Assembly: GCF_003952345.1 (NCBI RefSeq)
Contig: NZ_CP034433.1
Coordinates: forward strand, 186,001 to 250,000
From: Iodobacter ciconiae
Lineage (GTDB): Bacteria; Pseudomonadota; Gammaproteobacteria; Burkholderiales; Chitinibacteraceae
Direction of reading: 5' to 3'
DNA length: 64,000 nucleotides
The translations under genes were made by a program, and so were the position numbers. Positions within the stretch are counted from its first letter, which is position 1, and the number at the start of each line of letters is the position of its first letter. The notes beneath the pieces are model-generated. The model did not search any database. It was not told where the DNA came from and saw nothing but the letters and a program-made list of their open reading frames with translations. Below, one piece after another: positions 42,953 through 52,164 of this stretch.

Positions 42953-45900
42953 TTATTTGGCTTTTTGCCAGTGTTTTTGCAAGCTATCAAAGCTTAAATA
43001 GAGAGCCGGGGTGATATAAAGGGTGATGAGCTGCGAGAGCACCAGCCCACCGACGACAGCCACGCCCATGGGCTGGCGCAGCTCGGCACCTGCGCCGATG
43101 CCGATAGCAATTGGCATGGCGCCCATAATGGCAGCGAGGGTGGTCATCATAATGGGGCGAAAGCGTAGTAAGCAGGCTTCCCGAATCGCATCAACTGGCG
43201 TTTTACCTTCTTTACGTTCGGCTTCCAGCGCGAAGTCGATCATCATAATGGCGTTTTTCTTGACGATCCCAATCAGGAGCAAAATCCCGACCATGGCGAT
43301 AAAGGTAAGTGGCAGGCCGACGATATCCAGCGCAATGAGCGCCCCCACGGCAGCAGAAGGGATACCTGCCAAAATGGTGAGCGGGTGTATCCAGCTTTCA
43401 TACAATACGCCCAGAATCACATAAATCACCGCCACGGCCACCAGAATCAGCCAGAGCTGGGTGTTTTGAGATTGCTGGAAGACCGCTGCATCTCCTGCGA
43501 ATTCACCAAATATTTTAGGAGGTAGCTGGATTTCTTGCTTCAGGGCTTCAATTTGGGTTGCTGCTTCGGAGAGCGTTTTACCTTCAGCCATATTAAAAGA
43601 CAGCGTGACCGCAGGCAGCTGGCCCTGATGGTTGATGGCGTTATTGGTCATGATGCGCTCAACGCTGGAAAAGGCCGAGATAGGTACCAGAGTGCCGCTA
43701 TTGCTGCGGGCATAGAGCTTATTGAGCGCTGATTCATCTGCACGATATGCATCCGCGAGCTGCATCAGTACCGAATAGCTATCTTGTGGCAGATAAATAG
43801 TGCTGATTTCGCGCTCGCCAAAAGCGCCGTACAAAGTGTCACGCAGATTTTGCATATCGACGCCCAGGGTTTGCGCCTTGTTGCGATCAATATTGAGTCT
43901 GGCCTGCAGGCCACGTTTTTCAGTATCCGACGTGACTTCGGTAAAGACGGGGGATTGACGCATGGCGCGCATTAGTTTTTCTGACCACTCCCCCAGCTCA
44001 TCCGATTGCACGGCTTGCAGGGTGTACTGGTAGCGGCTTTTGGAGCTGCGTGCGCCAATTTTTAAATTTTGTGTCGGGTTAAAAAATACCGAAATGCCGG
44101 TAATACCGCTGGTGTCTTTGCGCAGGCTGGCTAGTGTTTTGTCCATGGAAGCGCGCTGGTTACTGGGCTTGAGGGTAATAAACAAGCGGCCACGGTTGCC
44201 GCTGGATAAGCTGGAAACCACCACATTGACATTGGGGTTTTTTTGAATCCGCTCGGCAACTTCGGTATGCAGTTTCAGCATGGCAGGGTAGGCAATATCC
44301 TGTGGGCCCTCGCTGCTGGCCTGAATCTGGCCGATATCTTCTTCGGGAAAAAAGCCCTTGGGCATGGATTGATATAGCCAGCCAGTGAGTACAAAGGTGG
44401 CAAGTGCGACAGCCAGCATCAGTTTGCGCCGGCCAAGGCTCCAATCCAGCGTGCGCTGATACGCGCCAAGCAAGCCATTAAATGCACGCTCAAAAAAGCG
44501 GCTCCATGCGGGCACATGGGCGTCGGGGGCTTCGTGCTTAATATAACGCGCGGCCAGCATCGGGATCAGCGTTAATGCCACGATGGCGGACACTGTAATT
44601 GCTAAGGTAACGACGGCGGCAAATTCATGGAACAAGAGGCCAATGGTGCCGGGCATAAAGAATATCGGGATAAATACGGCAATCAGCGAGACCGAAATCG
44701 ATACTACGGTAAAACCTACTTCCTGCGCGCCCTGAATGGCCGCCGCTAAGGGCTTCATACCGTTTTCTACGTGGCGCATGATATTTTCAAGCACCACAAT
44801 CGCATCATCTACTACCAAACCAATGGCAATGGTCAGCCCCATCAGCGAGATATTATCGAGGCTGTATCCCAGCCAGTGCATCAGTGCAAAGGTGGCAATC
44901 AGCGAGATAGGCAGCGATAAAGCCGGGATCAGCGTGGCTGCGGCGCGGCGTAGAAACAGCAGAATCACCCCCACAACCAGCAGCATGGTTAGCAGCATGG
45001 TGAGGTTAACATCGTGAATGGCTTCGCGTACCGATTGCGATCTGTCGTTTAAAACCTGCACATTCACTGAGGCAGGCATTTGCGATTTTAATTGCGGCAA
45101 GGCGGCTTTAATTGCATCGACTACGGCTACGGTATTTGCATCAGACTGACGCATCACGGCCAGTACGATCGAGCGCTCGCCATTAATCCAGCTACCGCTT
45201 TTTACATCTTGAACGCTGTCTTCAACGGTGGCGACATCCGAGAGGCGTACAGCCTGCTTGTTTTTTTCCGCAACAATTAAATCAGAAAAATCGGCCGCAT
45301 TTTTTAGCTGCTCGTTGGCTTGCAGGGCCAACACCTGGCGCTTACCATCAAGCTGACCGACCGGGCTATTGGCATTGGCAGATTTGAGCGCGGCGGATAA
45401 CTCGGCCAGCGTCATATCCCTTGCAGCCAATAGTTCAGGATTAACCTGCACCCGCACGGCAAAGCGTTTTTGCCCGTAAACCGTAACCTGTGCTACGCCA
45501 TTGAGGGTTGATAATGTGGGGGAAATCAGGTTGTCGCCGTAATCGTTCAGCTCTGCAAGGCTCATGGATGGTGAGTTAATCCCCACCATCAGCACCGGCG
45601 CATCCGCAGGGTTTACCTTGCGATAGCTGGGCGGGCTGGTCATATCTTTGGGCAGGCCGCGCGATGCTCGATAGAGCGCGGCTTGTACATCGACTGCGGC
45701 ATCGTCGATATTGCGGTTGGCGTCAAATTCCAGCGTCAGTGATACTCGGCCCTGTGTGCTGCTTGAGGTGATAACAGCCAGGCCGGGAATAGTTGAAAAT
45801 TGCTTTTCGAGCGGGGTTGCCACCGAGGTGGCCATCGTTTCCGGGCTGGCTCCGGGCAGGCTGCCAGACACTTCGATGGTGGGCATATTAAACGAGGGCA

Positions 45901-46009
45901 GGGCAGAGATGGGCAGATTAAACCAGGCCACTACCCCGGCGACCACCACGGCCAGCCACAGAAGCGTTGTTGCGATGGGCTTATTGATACTCAGTAAGGA
46001 AATATTCAT
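42953..46009 (-). CDS. RND multidrug efflux permease (HAE1, MdtB/MdtC-like)
   Basis: A 1,018-residue inner-membrane proton-driven exporter with 12 membrane helices and two large periplasmic loops. Visible motifs are the TM4 pair D-D in G-L-V-V-D-D-A-I-V-V-L-E-N, G-F-F-P-E-E-D after TM7, and L-L-I-G-I-V-K-K-N-A-I-M-M-I-D-F-A. Overall it is closest in feel to MdtB/MdtC-type permeases, and it occurs as a single permease. It overlaps the adaptor stop by four bases. No outer-membrane channel gene follows, so it must use a TolC-type protein encoded elsewhere. Substrates are unknown. Confidence 0.92.
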   Translation of the reverse strand: MNISLLSINKPIATTLLWLAVVVAGVVAWFNLPISALPSFNMPTIEVSGSLPGASPETMATSVATPLEKQFSTIPGLAVITSSSTQGRVSLTLEFDANRNIDDAAVDVQAALYRASRGLPKDMTSPPSYRKVNPADAPVLMVGINSPSMSLAELNDYGDNLISPTLSTLNGVAQVTVYGQKRFAVRVQVNPELLAARDMTLAELSAALKSANANSPVGQLDGKRQVLALQANEQLKNAADFSDLIVAEKNKQAVRLSDVATVEDSVQDVKSGSWINGERSIVLAVMRQSDANTVAVVDAIKAALPQLKSQMPASVNVQVLNDRSQSVREAIHDVNLTMLLTMLLVVGVILLFLRRAAATLIPALSLPISLIATFALMHWLGYSLDNISLMGLTIAIGLVVDDAIVVLENIMRHVENGMKPLAAAIQGAQEVGFTVVSISVSLIAVFIPIFFMPGTIGLLFHEFAAVVTLAITVSAIVALTLIPMLAARYIKHEAPDAHVPAWSRFFERAFNGLLGAYQRTLDWSLGRRKLMLAVALATFVLTGWLYQSMPKGFFPEEDIGQIQASSEGPQDIAYPAMLKLHTEVAERIQKNPNVNVVVSSLSSGNRGRLFITLKPSNQRASMDKTLASLRKDTSGITGISVFFNPTQNLKIGARSSKSRYQYTLQAVQSDELGEWSEKLMRAMRQSPVFTEVTSDTEKRGLQARLNIDRNKAQTLGVDMQNLRDTLYGAFGEREISTIYLPQDSYSVLMQLADAYRADESALNKLYARSNSGTLVPISAFSSVERIMTNNAINHQGQLPAVTLSFNMAEGKTLSEAATQIEALKQEIQLPPKIFGEFAGDAAVFQQSQNTQLWLILVAVAVIYVILGVLYESWIHPLTILAGIPSAAVGALIALDIVGLPLTFIAMVGILLLIGIVKKNAIMMIDFALEAERKEGKTPVDAIREACLLRFRPIMMTTLAAIMGAMPIAIGIGAGAELRQPMGVAVVGGLVLSQLITLYITPALYLSFDSLQKHWQKAK

Positions 46010-47121
46010 TTTGTGGCGCTGGCGGCAGTTTGGGCTGAACTTGCATTATGCTTCTGGGCTTCGCGTACTTTGCTGCCTTCGCGCAGATTTTGTCCGCCCT
46101 CTTTTACGACCTTGATATTGCTGCCAATACCGCTGACAACGGCTTGCTCGTTTTCAACTTGCAGCAATTCAACCGGAATAGATTTGACCGTTTGGTCTGC
46201 CTGAATCACAAATACAAAGCGCTGGGCCGGGCCGGTTTGCACAGCCTGAGTCGGCAGGATAACCGCATTTTTAAGTGTGCCAGCCGCAATTTGTACCGGT
46301 ATAAATGCACCGGGCCAGAGTTGTTTTTTAGGGTTGGCAAATTCTGCTTTTAAGGCAATAGTGCCCGAGCTTGCGTTGACCGCGTTGTCGATAAAGCTCA
46401 GCTTACCTTGCAGTTTATTGCCATCGGCTAAGGAGGCGCTTACTAAAATGGGCCTTGGGGCGCTTTGCAAAGTCCCAAGATTACGCTCGGGCAGGCTGAA
46501 TGCCACGGTGATCGGGTCGAGCTGGCTGATGGTGACCAAGGGGGTGGCGATGCTGGGCTGCACATAGCTGCCTGTGTGCACTTCAACTAAACCCGCGCGC
46601 CCGCTTAGCGGGGCTCTGATTTGTGAGTAGGATAAATTTACTTTTGCGGCATCTACTGCTGCACGTTCTGCAGCTAGTGTGGCTTGCAGGGTTTCCAATT
46701 TGCTTTGGGCATTGTCCAGTGCAGTTTTAGAAATAAAACTTTGAGCAGCCAGCTCTTTGGAGCGGGTGTAATCGCGCTCTGCCGCAGCCAGCTGGGCCTG
46801 GCTTTGTGCAAGTTTGGCTATTGCCTGACGTACATTGGCTTCGTCTTCTCTTGCATCCAGGCTGAATAAAAGCTGGCCTGCGCTGAGCTGATCGCCCTCT
46901 TTAAAATGGACTTTGCGGATGAGGCCACTTTTTTGCGGACGAACTTCAACCTGATCCAGCGGGCTGACGTGACCCTGGGCACTTAAGTTCAGAGCAATGT
47001 CCGCAGTCTGTGTTGTGGTGGTGGTGACTTGCTGGGGCGCTCGTTCAGGTTTTTCCTTTGCTGCTTCTTTACTGCAGCTCACAAGCATCAGGGCAATCAG
47101 GGGCAGGCTAAATTTAGTCAT
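46006..47121 (-). CDS. RND efflux periplasmic adaptor (membrane fusion protein), lipoprotein
   Basis: A 371-residue adaptor. The signal peptide ends in a lipobox L-V-S-C (near residue 16). It has the two half-lipoyl segments (V-E-V-R-P-Q-K-S-G-L-I and I-R-A-P-L-S-G-R-A-G-L-V) around a Gln/Ala-rich coiled-coil hairpin, then barrel domains. It overlaps lplT by eight bases and the permease by four, so lplT-adaptor-permease form one operon. Confidence 0.9.
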   Translation of the reverse strand: MTKFSLPLIALMLVSCSKEAAKEKPERAPQQVTTTTTQTADIALNLSAQGHVSPLDQVEVRPQKSGLIRKVHFKEGDQLSAGQLLFSLDAREDEANVRQAIAKLAQSQAQLAAAERDYTRSKELAAQSFISKTALDNAQSKLETLQATLAAERAAVDAAKVNLSYSQIRAPLSGRAGLVEVHTGSYVQPSIATPLVTISQLDPITVAFSLPERNLGTLQSAPRPILVSASLADGNKLQGKLSFIDNAVNASSGTIALKAEFANPKKQLWPGAFIPVQIAAGTLKNAVILPTQAVQTGPAQRFVFVIQADQTVKSIPVELLQVENEQAVVSGIGSNIKVVKEGGQNLREGSKVREAQKHNASSAQTAASATK

Positions 47122-48406
47122 TCATAATCCCGGCACGAACACCGCGCCGGAATCGTACGGTGATCGCAATCATGGTCAGAGCCACTAACAGGCCAAAGCC
47201 TGTGATAATGGCATACATAGGCGGTATTCCGCTGGCTTGAAATTGATGTACTACGGCTTTACTTGCTGCTTCGGTAACGGGCTGGCTAAAGTATTTCACC
47301 ATCATGGCATGAATCCCTACCATGACTAATATACCAATATTCTCATTAAAGTTTTGCACGGCAATAGAGTGCCCGGCCCCCATAAGGGTATGACCTCTGT
47401 GTTGCAACATGGCGTTTAATGGCACCACAAAGAAGCCTGACAGGCAGCCCACAATAAACATCAGAAATGCAGCAAGCCAGGTATTGTGAACAAAGAGCAT
47501 GCCGATCACCATAATACCCATGGCAATTCCGGCAGGGAGCACGCTGAAAGCTTTTTTGAGCGGAACACAATGACCGGCAACAATCGCACCTGCCGCAATG
47601 CCAAATGCAACTACCGCGACTAACTGGGTTGCTTGTTCCATGGAAAAGTTCAACCAAATAATGGCCCAGTTCAATACTACCAGGCGCATGGTGGCTCCTG
47701 CTCCCCAAAAGAGCGTGGTTACACCGAGCGATAACTGGCCCTGCGGGTCTTTCCATAGTTTGGCAACGCAGCCCCAGAACTCCTTGGTCAGCGCGATGGG
47801 CTGCAGCTGTAGTGGTTTAAGCTCTACATTCAATTTCGGGATGTAGCAGTTCAGCCAGGATGCTGCGAGATAAAGCAAAATGATTGCGGCAATTGCGAAG
47901 GTGGCAGGGGAAAAAACAGAGCCAAGTACCGTGCTCTTTAGCCAGGGCGCTACGTGCGAGCCTGCCAGCAGACCGCCCAGTATTGTGCCGAAGATGATGG
48001 CACTGACTGTTGCCCCTTCCAGCCAGCCATTGGCAGCGACCAGTTTTTCATGGGGTAAGTATTCAGTAATGATGCCGTATTTGGCCGGTGAATATGCTGC
48101 AGCACCAAAGCCGACCAGGGCATAGGCCATAATCGGTGGCAGGCCAACCAGCATGCCCAGGCAACCGATAAGCTTAATCCCATTGCAGATCATCATGGCC
48201 TTGCCCTTGTGCATGGAATCAGCAAAAGAGCCAGCGAAGGGGGCAAGTACAACATAGGAAACGGTAAAACACCAAAGCAGCATAGACAAATGCCATTCGG
48301 GTGAATGTTGCTCTTTCAGTAGCGCGAGGGCTGCAAAGAAGAGGGCGTTGTCAGCAAGCGCAGATAAAAATTGCGCGCCAAGAATAATGAAAAATCCACG
48401 ATCCAT
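47114..48406 (-). CDS. lplT: Lysophospholipid transporter LplT
   Basis: A 430-residue MFS-type inner-membrane protein that flips lysophospholipids to the cytoplasmic face for re-acylation. The start M-D-R-G-F-F-I-I-L-G-A-Q-F-L-S-A-L-A-D-N-A, then A-P-F-A-G-S-F-A-D and Y-S-P-A-K-Y-G-I-I-T-E-Y-L-P are LplT hallmarks. The acyltransferase partner (Aas) is not in the window. It is the first gene of the operon with the efflux pump and divergent from alr. Confidence 0.9.
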   Translation of the reverse strand: MDRGFFIILGAQFLSALADNALFFAALALLKEQHSPEWHLSMLLWCFTVSYVVLAPFAGSFADSMHKGKAMMICNGIKLIGCLGMLVGLPPIMAYALVGFGAAAYSPAKYGIITEYLPHEKLVAANGWLEGATVSAIIFGTILGGLLAGSHVAPWLKSTVLGSVFSPATFAIAAIILLYLAASWLNCYIPKLNVELKPLQLQPIALTKEFWGCVAKLWKDPQGQLSLGVTTLFWGAGATMRLVVLNWAIIWLNFSMEQATQLVAVVAFGIAAGAIVAGHCVPLKKAFSVLPAGIAMGIMVIGMLFVHNTWLAAFLMFIVGCLSGFFVVPLNAMLQHRGHTLMGAGHSIAVQNFNENIGILVMVGIHAMMVKYFSQPVTEAASKAVVHQFQASGIPPMYAIITGFGLLVALTMIAITVRFRRGVRAGIMND

Positions 48407-48540
48407 CTTGGGGCAGTACCCTTTTTTATAGTGAGGGGTTTATATCACGAAATGCTATGTCAAAGCATTGTCGCTTTTGCGTCTTATGCGCAATCAACTA
48501 GGTTTATACTCTTTGTTTTTTCTCCAGCTGTGGTTTTGTC

Positions 48541-49614
48541 ATGACTCGCCCGATTCGTGCTGTGATTCATACTGACGCGCTTGCCGCTAATTACGCTCAT
48601 ATAAAGGCGTGCGCACCGGGCAGCAAAGTGTTTGCTGTGGTTAAAGCCAATGCCTATGGTCATGGTCTTGCGAATATGGTGACGGCTTTGCCCCATGCTG
48701 ATGCTTTTGCCATTTTAGAAATGCCATCGGCACTCTCTTTAAGAGCGCTGGGCGTAAAGCAGCCCATTTTATTACTGGAAGGGGTTTTTTCAGCGGCGGA
48801 ATTACAGCTTTGTGCCAAACATGATTTCTGGCTGTCAGTGCATGATGAGTGCGGTATGGGCTGGCTTGAAAATACCGATTTAAGCTCGCCGGTCCATGTG
48901 TTTCTGAAACTTAATACCGGCATGAATCGCCTTGGTTTTCCTGCCGAGCAAGCGCCTCTTCTGGTCGAGCGCTTAAAACAATGCAGTCATGTCGCCAGTA
49001 TTACTCTGATGGCTCACTTTGCCACTGCTGATGATCCCGGGCAGGGTGTGGCGGCGCAGAGAGCGCGTTTTGATGCGGCATGCCATGGCCTGCAATTACC
49101 GGTTTCCCTGGCCAATTCGGCTGCGTTATTGGCTTATCCCGAAACACAGCAGCAATGGGTCAGGCCTGGCATTGCTCTATATGGTTCGTCTCCTTTTAGT
49201 GAAAAGAGTGCTGCAGAGCTGGGCTTGCAGGCCGCGATGACTTTAAGTGCTGAGGTGATTTCTGTTCAGGAGTTAAAAGTGGGGGAAACGGTTGGCTATG
49301 GAGCAGGTTTTGTGGCGGTCAGGCCGATGCGGATTGGCATTGTGGCTTGCGGCTATGCTGATGGTTATCCTCGCCATGCACCGACCGGAACACCGGTTTT
49401 AGTTGATGGTGTGCGTAGCTGCCTGATTGGCAGGGTGTCAATGGATATGCTGGCGGTTGATTTAAGTGATTTACCTGCTTCGGGTCTTGCCAGCCAGGTT
49501 GAGCTGTGGGGAAAAAATCTGCCTATTGACGAGGTTGCGCTTGCAGCTGACACCATCGGATATGAGCTGATGTGTGCCATTGCGGCCAGAGTGCCGGTTT
49601 TTGTTGAGCCATGA
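48541..49614 (+). CDS. alr: Alanine racemase
   Basis: A 357-residue PLP enzyme that makes D-alanine for peptidoglycan (or degrades it, DadX-type). PLP lysine K35 lies in F-A-V-V-K-A-N-A-Y-G-H-G; the catalytic tyrosine is expected in G-Y-G-A-G-F; R-V-S-M-D-M and Y-A-D-G-Y-P-R are family motifs. Length is standard. No dadA is adjacent, so a biosynthetic role is more likely. Confidence 0.93.
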   Translation: MTRPIRAVIHTDALAANYAHIKACAPGSKVFAVVKANAYGHGLANMVTALPHADAFAILEMPSALSLRALGVKQPILLLEGVFSAAELQLCAKHDFWLSVHDECGMGWLENTDLSSPVHVFLKLNTGMNRLGFPAEQAPLLVERLKQCSHVASITLMAHFATADDPGQGVAAQRARFDAACHGLQLPVSLANSAALLAYPETQQQWVRPGIALYGSSPFSEKSAAELGLQAAMTLSAEVISVQELKVGETVGYGAGFVAVRPMRIGIVACGYADGYPRHAPTGTPVLVDGVRSCLIGRVSMDMLAVDLSDLPASGLASQVELWGKNLPIDEVALAADTIGYELMCAIAARVPVFVEP

Positions 49615-49933
49615 TTTATGTCATGATCAATCAGTGACATGAGACAGCCAAGGCGCAAGTGAAGCTAGGTTTGAGTTTTGCGCTTTTTTTGTAAATGCTA
49701 TTGTGCATATTCGGGTATTTTTGTTTTTTTGAGGTGGTTTTTTTGTGCTTGAAGTGTTGATGTAGTGCTTGTGTTTAAAACATATGCTTATTGATCATGA
49801 TGTTTATGCCTAAACAGCATAACAATTCATGCATAAATGATGGCTTAAACTGTTTTTCTTGCTCGAAAAGATGGCCGGGTTTCATTACAATGATCCTTCC
49901 TTTTAAAACCTACCCAAGCAGCAGGTTTGATCC
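49615..49933. other. Intergenic region between alr and lysC
   Basis: This 319-base stretch holds no gene. I see T-rich stretches and several short palindromes around TTGATCATGATG and CATGCATAAATG but no terminator, riboswitch or promoter that I can defend. Confidence 0.35.
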
Positions 49934-51160
49934 ATGGCATTGATTGTTCAGAAATATGGCGGCACCTCGGTAGGCTCTACCGAGCGGATTAAAAACGTGG
50001 CACGCCGCGTGGCTAAATTCAAAGCAAAAGGGCACGATATCGTCGTTGCTGTTTCTGCGATGTCCGGCGAAACCAATAAGCTGATCGCACTGGCCAAGGA
50101 AATTCAGGCCAACCCGGATCCTCGTGAATTGGATGTTATTGTCTCTACCGGTGAGCAAGTCACTATCGGTCTACTGGCCATGGCGCTGAAAGAAATCGGC
50201 GTTGATGCAGTAAGCTACACCGGTGGTCAGGTCAAAATCCTGACCGACAGCGCGCACACCAAGGCGCGTATCCAGCATATTGACGATGGCGCAATGCGCA
50301 GCGATTTGGCTGCGGGCAAAGTGGTGATTGTCGCAGGGTTCCAGGGCGTGGATGCAGAGGGCAACATCACGACCTTAGGTCGCGGTGGCTCGGACACCAC
50401 AGGTGTAGCGCTTGCCGCAGCACTTAAGGCCGACGAATGCCAGATTTACACCGATGTGGATGGTGTTTACACGACTGATCCACGCGTGGTGCCGGAAGCA
50501 CGCAAGCTTTCCACGATTACTTTTGAAGAAATGCTGGAAATGGCCAGTTTAGGCTCAAAGGTATTGCAAACGCGTTCGGTTGAATTTGCCGGTAAATACA
50601 ATGTGAAGTTACGTGTTTTGTCTTCTTTCGAAGAAGAAGGCGATGGCACGCTGATTACCTTCGAGGAAGACAGTAAGATGGAAAAACCCGTTATCTCCGG
50701 CATTGCGTTTAATCGTGATGAAGCCCGTATCAATGTGATCGGCGTGCCAGATAAACCGGGCATTGCTTATCAAATTTTAGGCCCGGTGGCAGATGCCAAT
50801 ATCGACGTTGATATGATTATCCAGAATGTGGGCCAGGATGGCACAACGGATTTCTCCTTTACCGTGCCCAAAAATGATCTGGGCCGCGCAATTAAAGTAT
50901 TAGAGGGCGCACAAAGCCAGATTAGCGCTCGCCAGATCAATGGTGACGATAAAATCTGTAAAGTATCGATTGTAGGCGTAGGCATGCGCTCGCACGTGGG
51001 TGTAGCCTCTACCATGTTCCGCACACTGGCTGAAGAAGGGATCAATATTCAAATGATTTCAACTTCGGAGATTAAAATCTCGGTTGTGGTGGATGAGAAG
51101 TACCTGGAGTTGGCCGTGCGCGTGCTGCATAAGGCGTTTGGCCTGGATACGATTCAATAG
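49934..51160 (+). CDS. lysC: Aspartate kinase (monofunctional)
   Basis: A 408-residue enzyme that phosphorylates aspartate as the first step to Lys, Thr, Met and diaminopimelate. The start V-Q-K-Y-G-G-T-S-V-G-S, A-V-S-A-M-S-G-E-T-N-K-L and the G-R-G-G-S-D-T-T motif define the kinase domain. Two C-terminal ACT domains (V-I-G-V-P-D-K-P-G-I-A and V-S-I-V-G-V-G-M-R-S-H) mediate feedback inhibition. An internal start making a separate regulatory subunit is common in this family but not assessed here. A terminator follows. Confidence 0.95.
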   Translation: MALIVQKYGGTSVGSTERIKNVARRVAKFKAKGHDIVVAVSAMSGETNKLIALAKEIQANPDPRELDVIVSTGEQVTIGLLAMALKEIGVDAVSYTGGQVKILTDSAHTKARIQHIDDGAMRSDLAAGKVVIVAGFQGVDAEGNITTLGRGGSDTTGVALAAALKADECQIYTDVDGVYTTDPRVVPEARKLSTITFEEMLEMASLGSKVLQTRSVEFAGKYNVKLRVLSSFEEEGDGTLITFEEDSKMEKPVISGIAFNRDEARINVIGVPDKPGIAYQILGPVADANIDVDMIIQNVGQDGTTDFSFTVPKNDLGRAIKVLEGAQSQISARQINGDDKICKVSIVGVGMRSHVGVASTMFRTLAEEGINIQMISTSEIKISVVVDEKYLELAVRVLHKAFGLDTIQ

Positions 51161-51236
51161 AAAGGGCTTTATAAAAGAAATCCGGTTCTGTTTTAAAACA
51201 GGGGTTGCCATGTTTTTTGCAGACAGGGATTTTTTT

Positions 51237-51272
51237 AAAGGGATGCGGAATTTTATGTTCTGCATCCCTTTT
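51237..51272 (+). terminator. Terminator after lysC
   Basis: GGGATGCGGAA pairs with TTCTGCATCCC (one mismatch) around a TTTATG-like loop, followed by TTTT. Confidence 0.8.
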
Positions 51273-51407
51273 GTATTTACCTTTACAAAACAGAACACTA
51301 GCGTTTGCCGCATGCAGAACAGTAAGAAAATGCTCATCAAGCTTCAATTAATTGCAGATTAGCGGTTGACTCATTCACGGTGTTTGCGTAGTATTCGGCT
51401 CCTTGAC

Positions 51408-51500
51408 GGAGAGTTGGCCGAGTGGTCGAAGGCACTCCCCTGCTAAGGGAGCATACGGGAAAAACCTGTATCGAGGGTTCGAATCCCTTGCTCTCCGCCA
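51408..51500 (+). tRNA. tRNA-Ser (GCT)
   Basis: A 93-base cloverleaf with acceptor GGAGAG/CTCTCC, anticodon GCT in the loop CTGCTAA, a long variable arm (CATACGGGAAAAACCTGTAT) typical of class II tRNAs, T arm GGTTCGAATCC and encoded CCA. It is the first of a five-gene tRNA cluster. Confidence 0.95.
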
Positions 51501-51508
51501 AGCATGTT

Positions 51509-51585
51509 GCGGCTGTAGCTCAGTTGGATAGAGTATCTGGCTACGAACCAGAGGGTCAGGAGTTCGAATCTCTTCAGCCGCACCA
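51509..51585 (+). tRNA. tRNA-Arg (ACG), copy 1
   Basis: 77 bases, acceptor GCGGCTG/CAGCCGC, anticodon ACG (wobble A expected to become inosine), T arm GAGTTCGAATCTC, encoded CCA. Identical to the copy at 51725. Confidence 0.96.
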
Positions 51586-51630
51586 TTTGTTGTTACTGTG
51601 TTTTGTAATGATAAATAGATTTAAAAGTAT

Positions 51631-51705
51631 GATCCCATAGTTTAGCGGTTAGAACACTGCCCTTTCACGGCGGCGGCCGGGGTTCGATTCCCCGTGGGAT
51701 CGCCA
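51631..51705 (+). tRNA. tRNA-Glu (TTC), copy 1
   Basis: 75 bases, acceptor GATCCCA/TGGGATC, anticodon TTC in CTTTCAC, T arm GGGGTTCGATTCCCC, encoded CCA. Confidence 0.95.
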
Positions 51706-51724
51706 GTTTTACAGTAATAGTATT

Positions 51725-51801
51725 GCGGCTGTAGCTCAGTTGGATAGAGTATCTGGCTACGAACCAGAGGGTCAGGAGTTCGAATCTCTTCAGCCGCACC
51801 A
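51725..51801 (+). tRNA. tRNA-Arg (ACG), copy 2
   Basis: Identical in sequence to the copy at 51509-51585; the Arg-Glu pair is a tandem duplication. Confidence 0.96.
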
Positions 51802-51840
51802 TTCAATTACTGCTTATTAGTTGCAATTGTTTTTAAAGAT

Positions 51841-51915
51841 GTTCCCATAGTTTAGCGGTTAGAACACTGCCCTTTCACGGCGGCGGCCGGGGTTCGATTC
51901 CCCGTGGGAACGCCA
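51841..51915 (+). tRNA. tRNA-Glu (TTC), copy 2
   Basis: As copy 1 except in the second acceptor pair: GTTCCCA/TGGGAAC, a compensated A-T to T-A swap. Confidence 0.95.
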
Positions 51916-51936
51916 TGTATTGCGTACTGTATAAAT

Positions 51937-51970
51937 CACCACTCCACCTTCTTGGTCGGGTGGTTTTTTT
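51937..51970 (+). terminator. Terminator after the tRNA cluster
   Basis: ACCACTC pairs with GGGTGGT (one G-T pair) and is followed by seven T. Confidence 0.75.
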
Positions 51971-52164
51971 ACGTCCTTTGTTTGAATAGGGCGAATACCT
52001 GGCTGATAGCAAATCTACTCTGCAGGACACTCGGGATCAGTGAAGGTTTTGGGCAAGTTGCCTGAATCTTTCATAAAATGAGGGGTGATCTTTGGTTTAC
52101 AAAAGATTGTTCTAAAAATATATTTTTAGCAATTGTTGTTTGCTAACAGGGTGCGTTGGCCAAT

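Noticed and set aside
51408..51915. tRNA cluster as an integration site for a mobile element
   Set aside because: No integrase, no repeated tRNA 3' end downstream, and the following gene is a chromosomal-type sensor; the repeated tRNA sequence is gene duplication.
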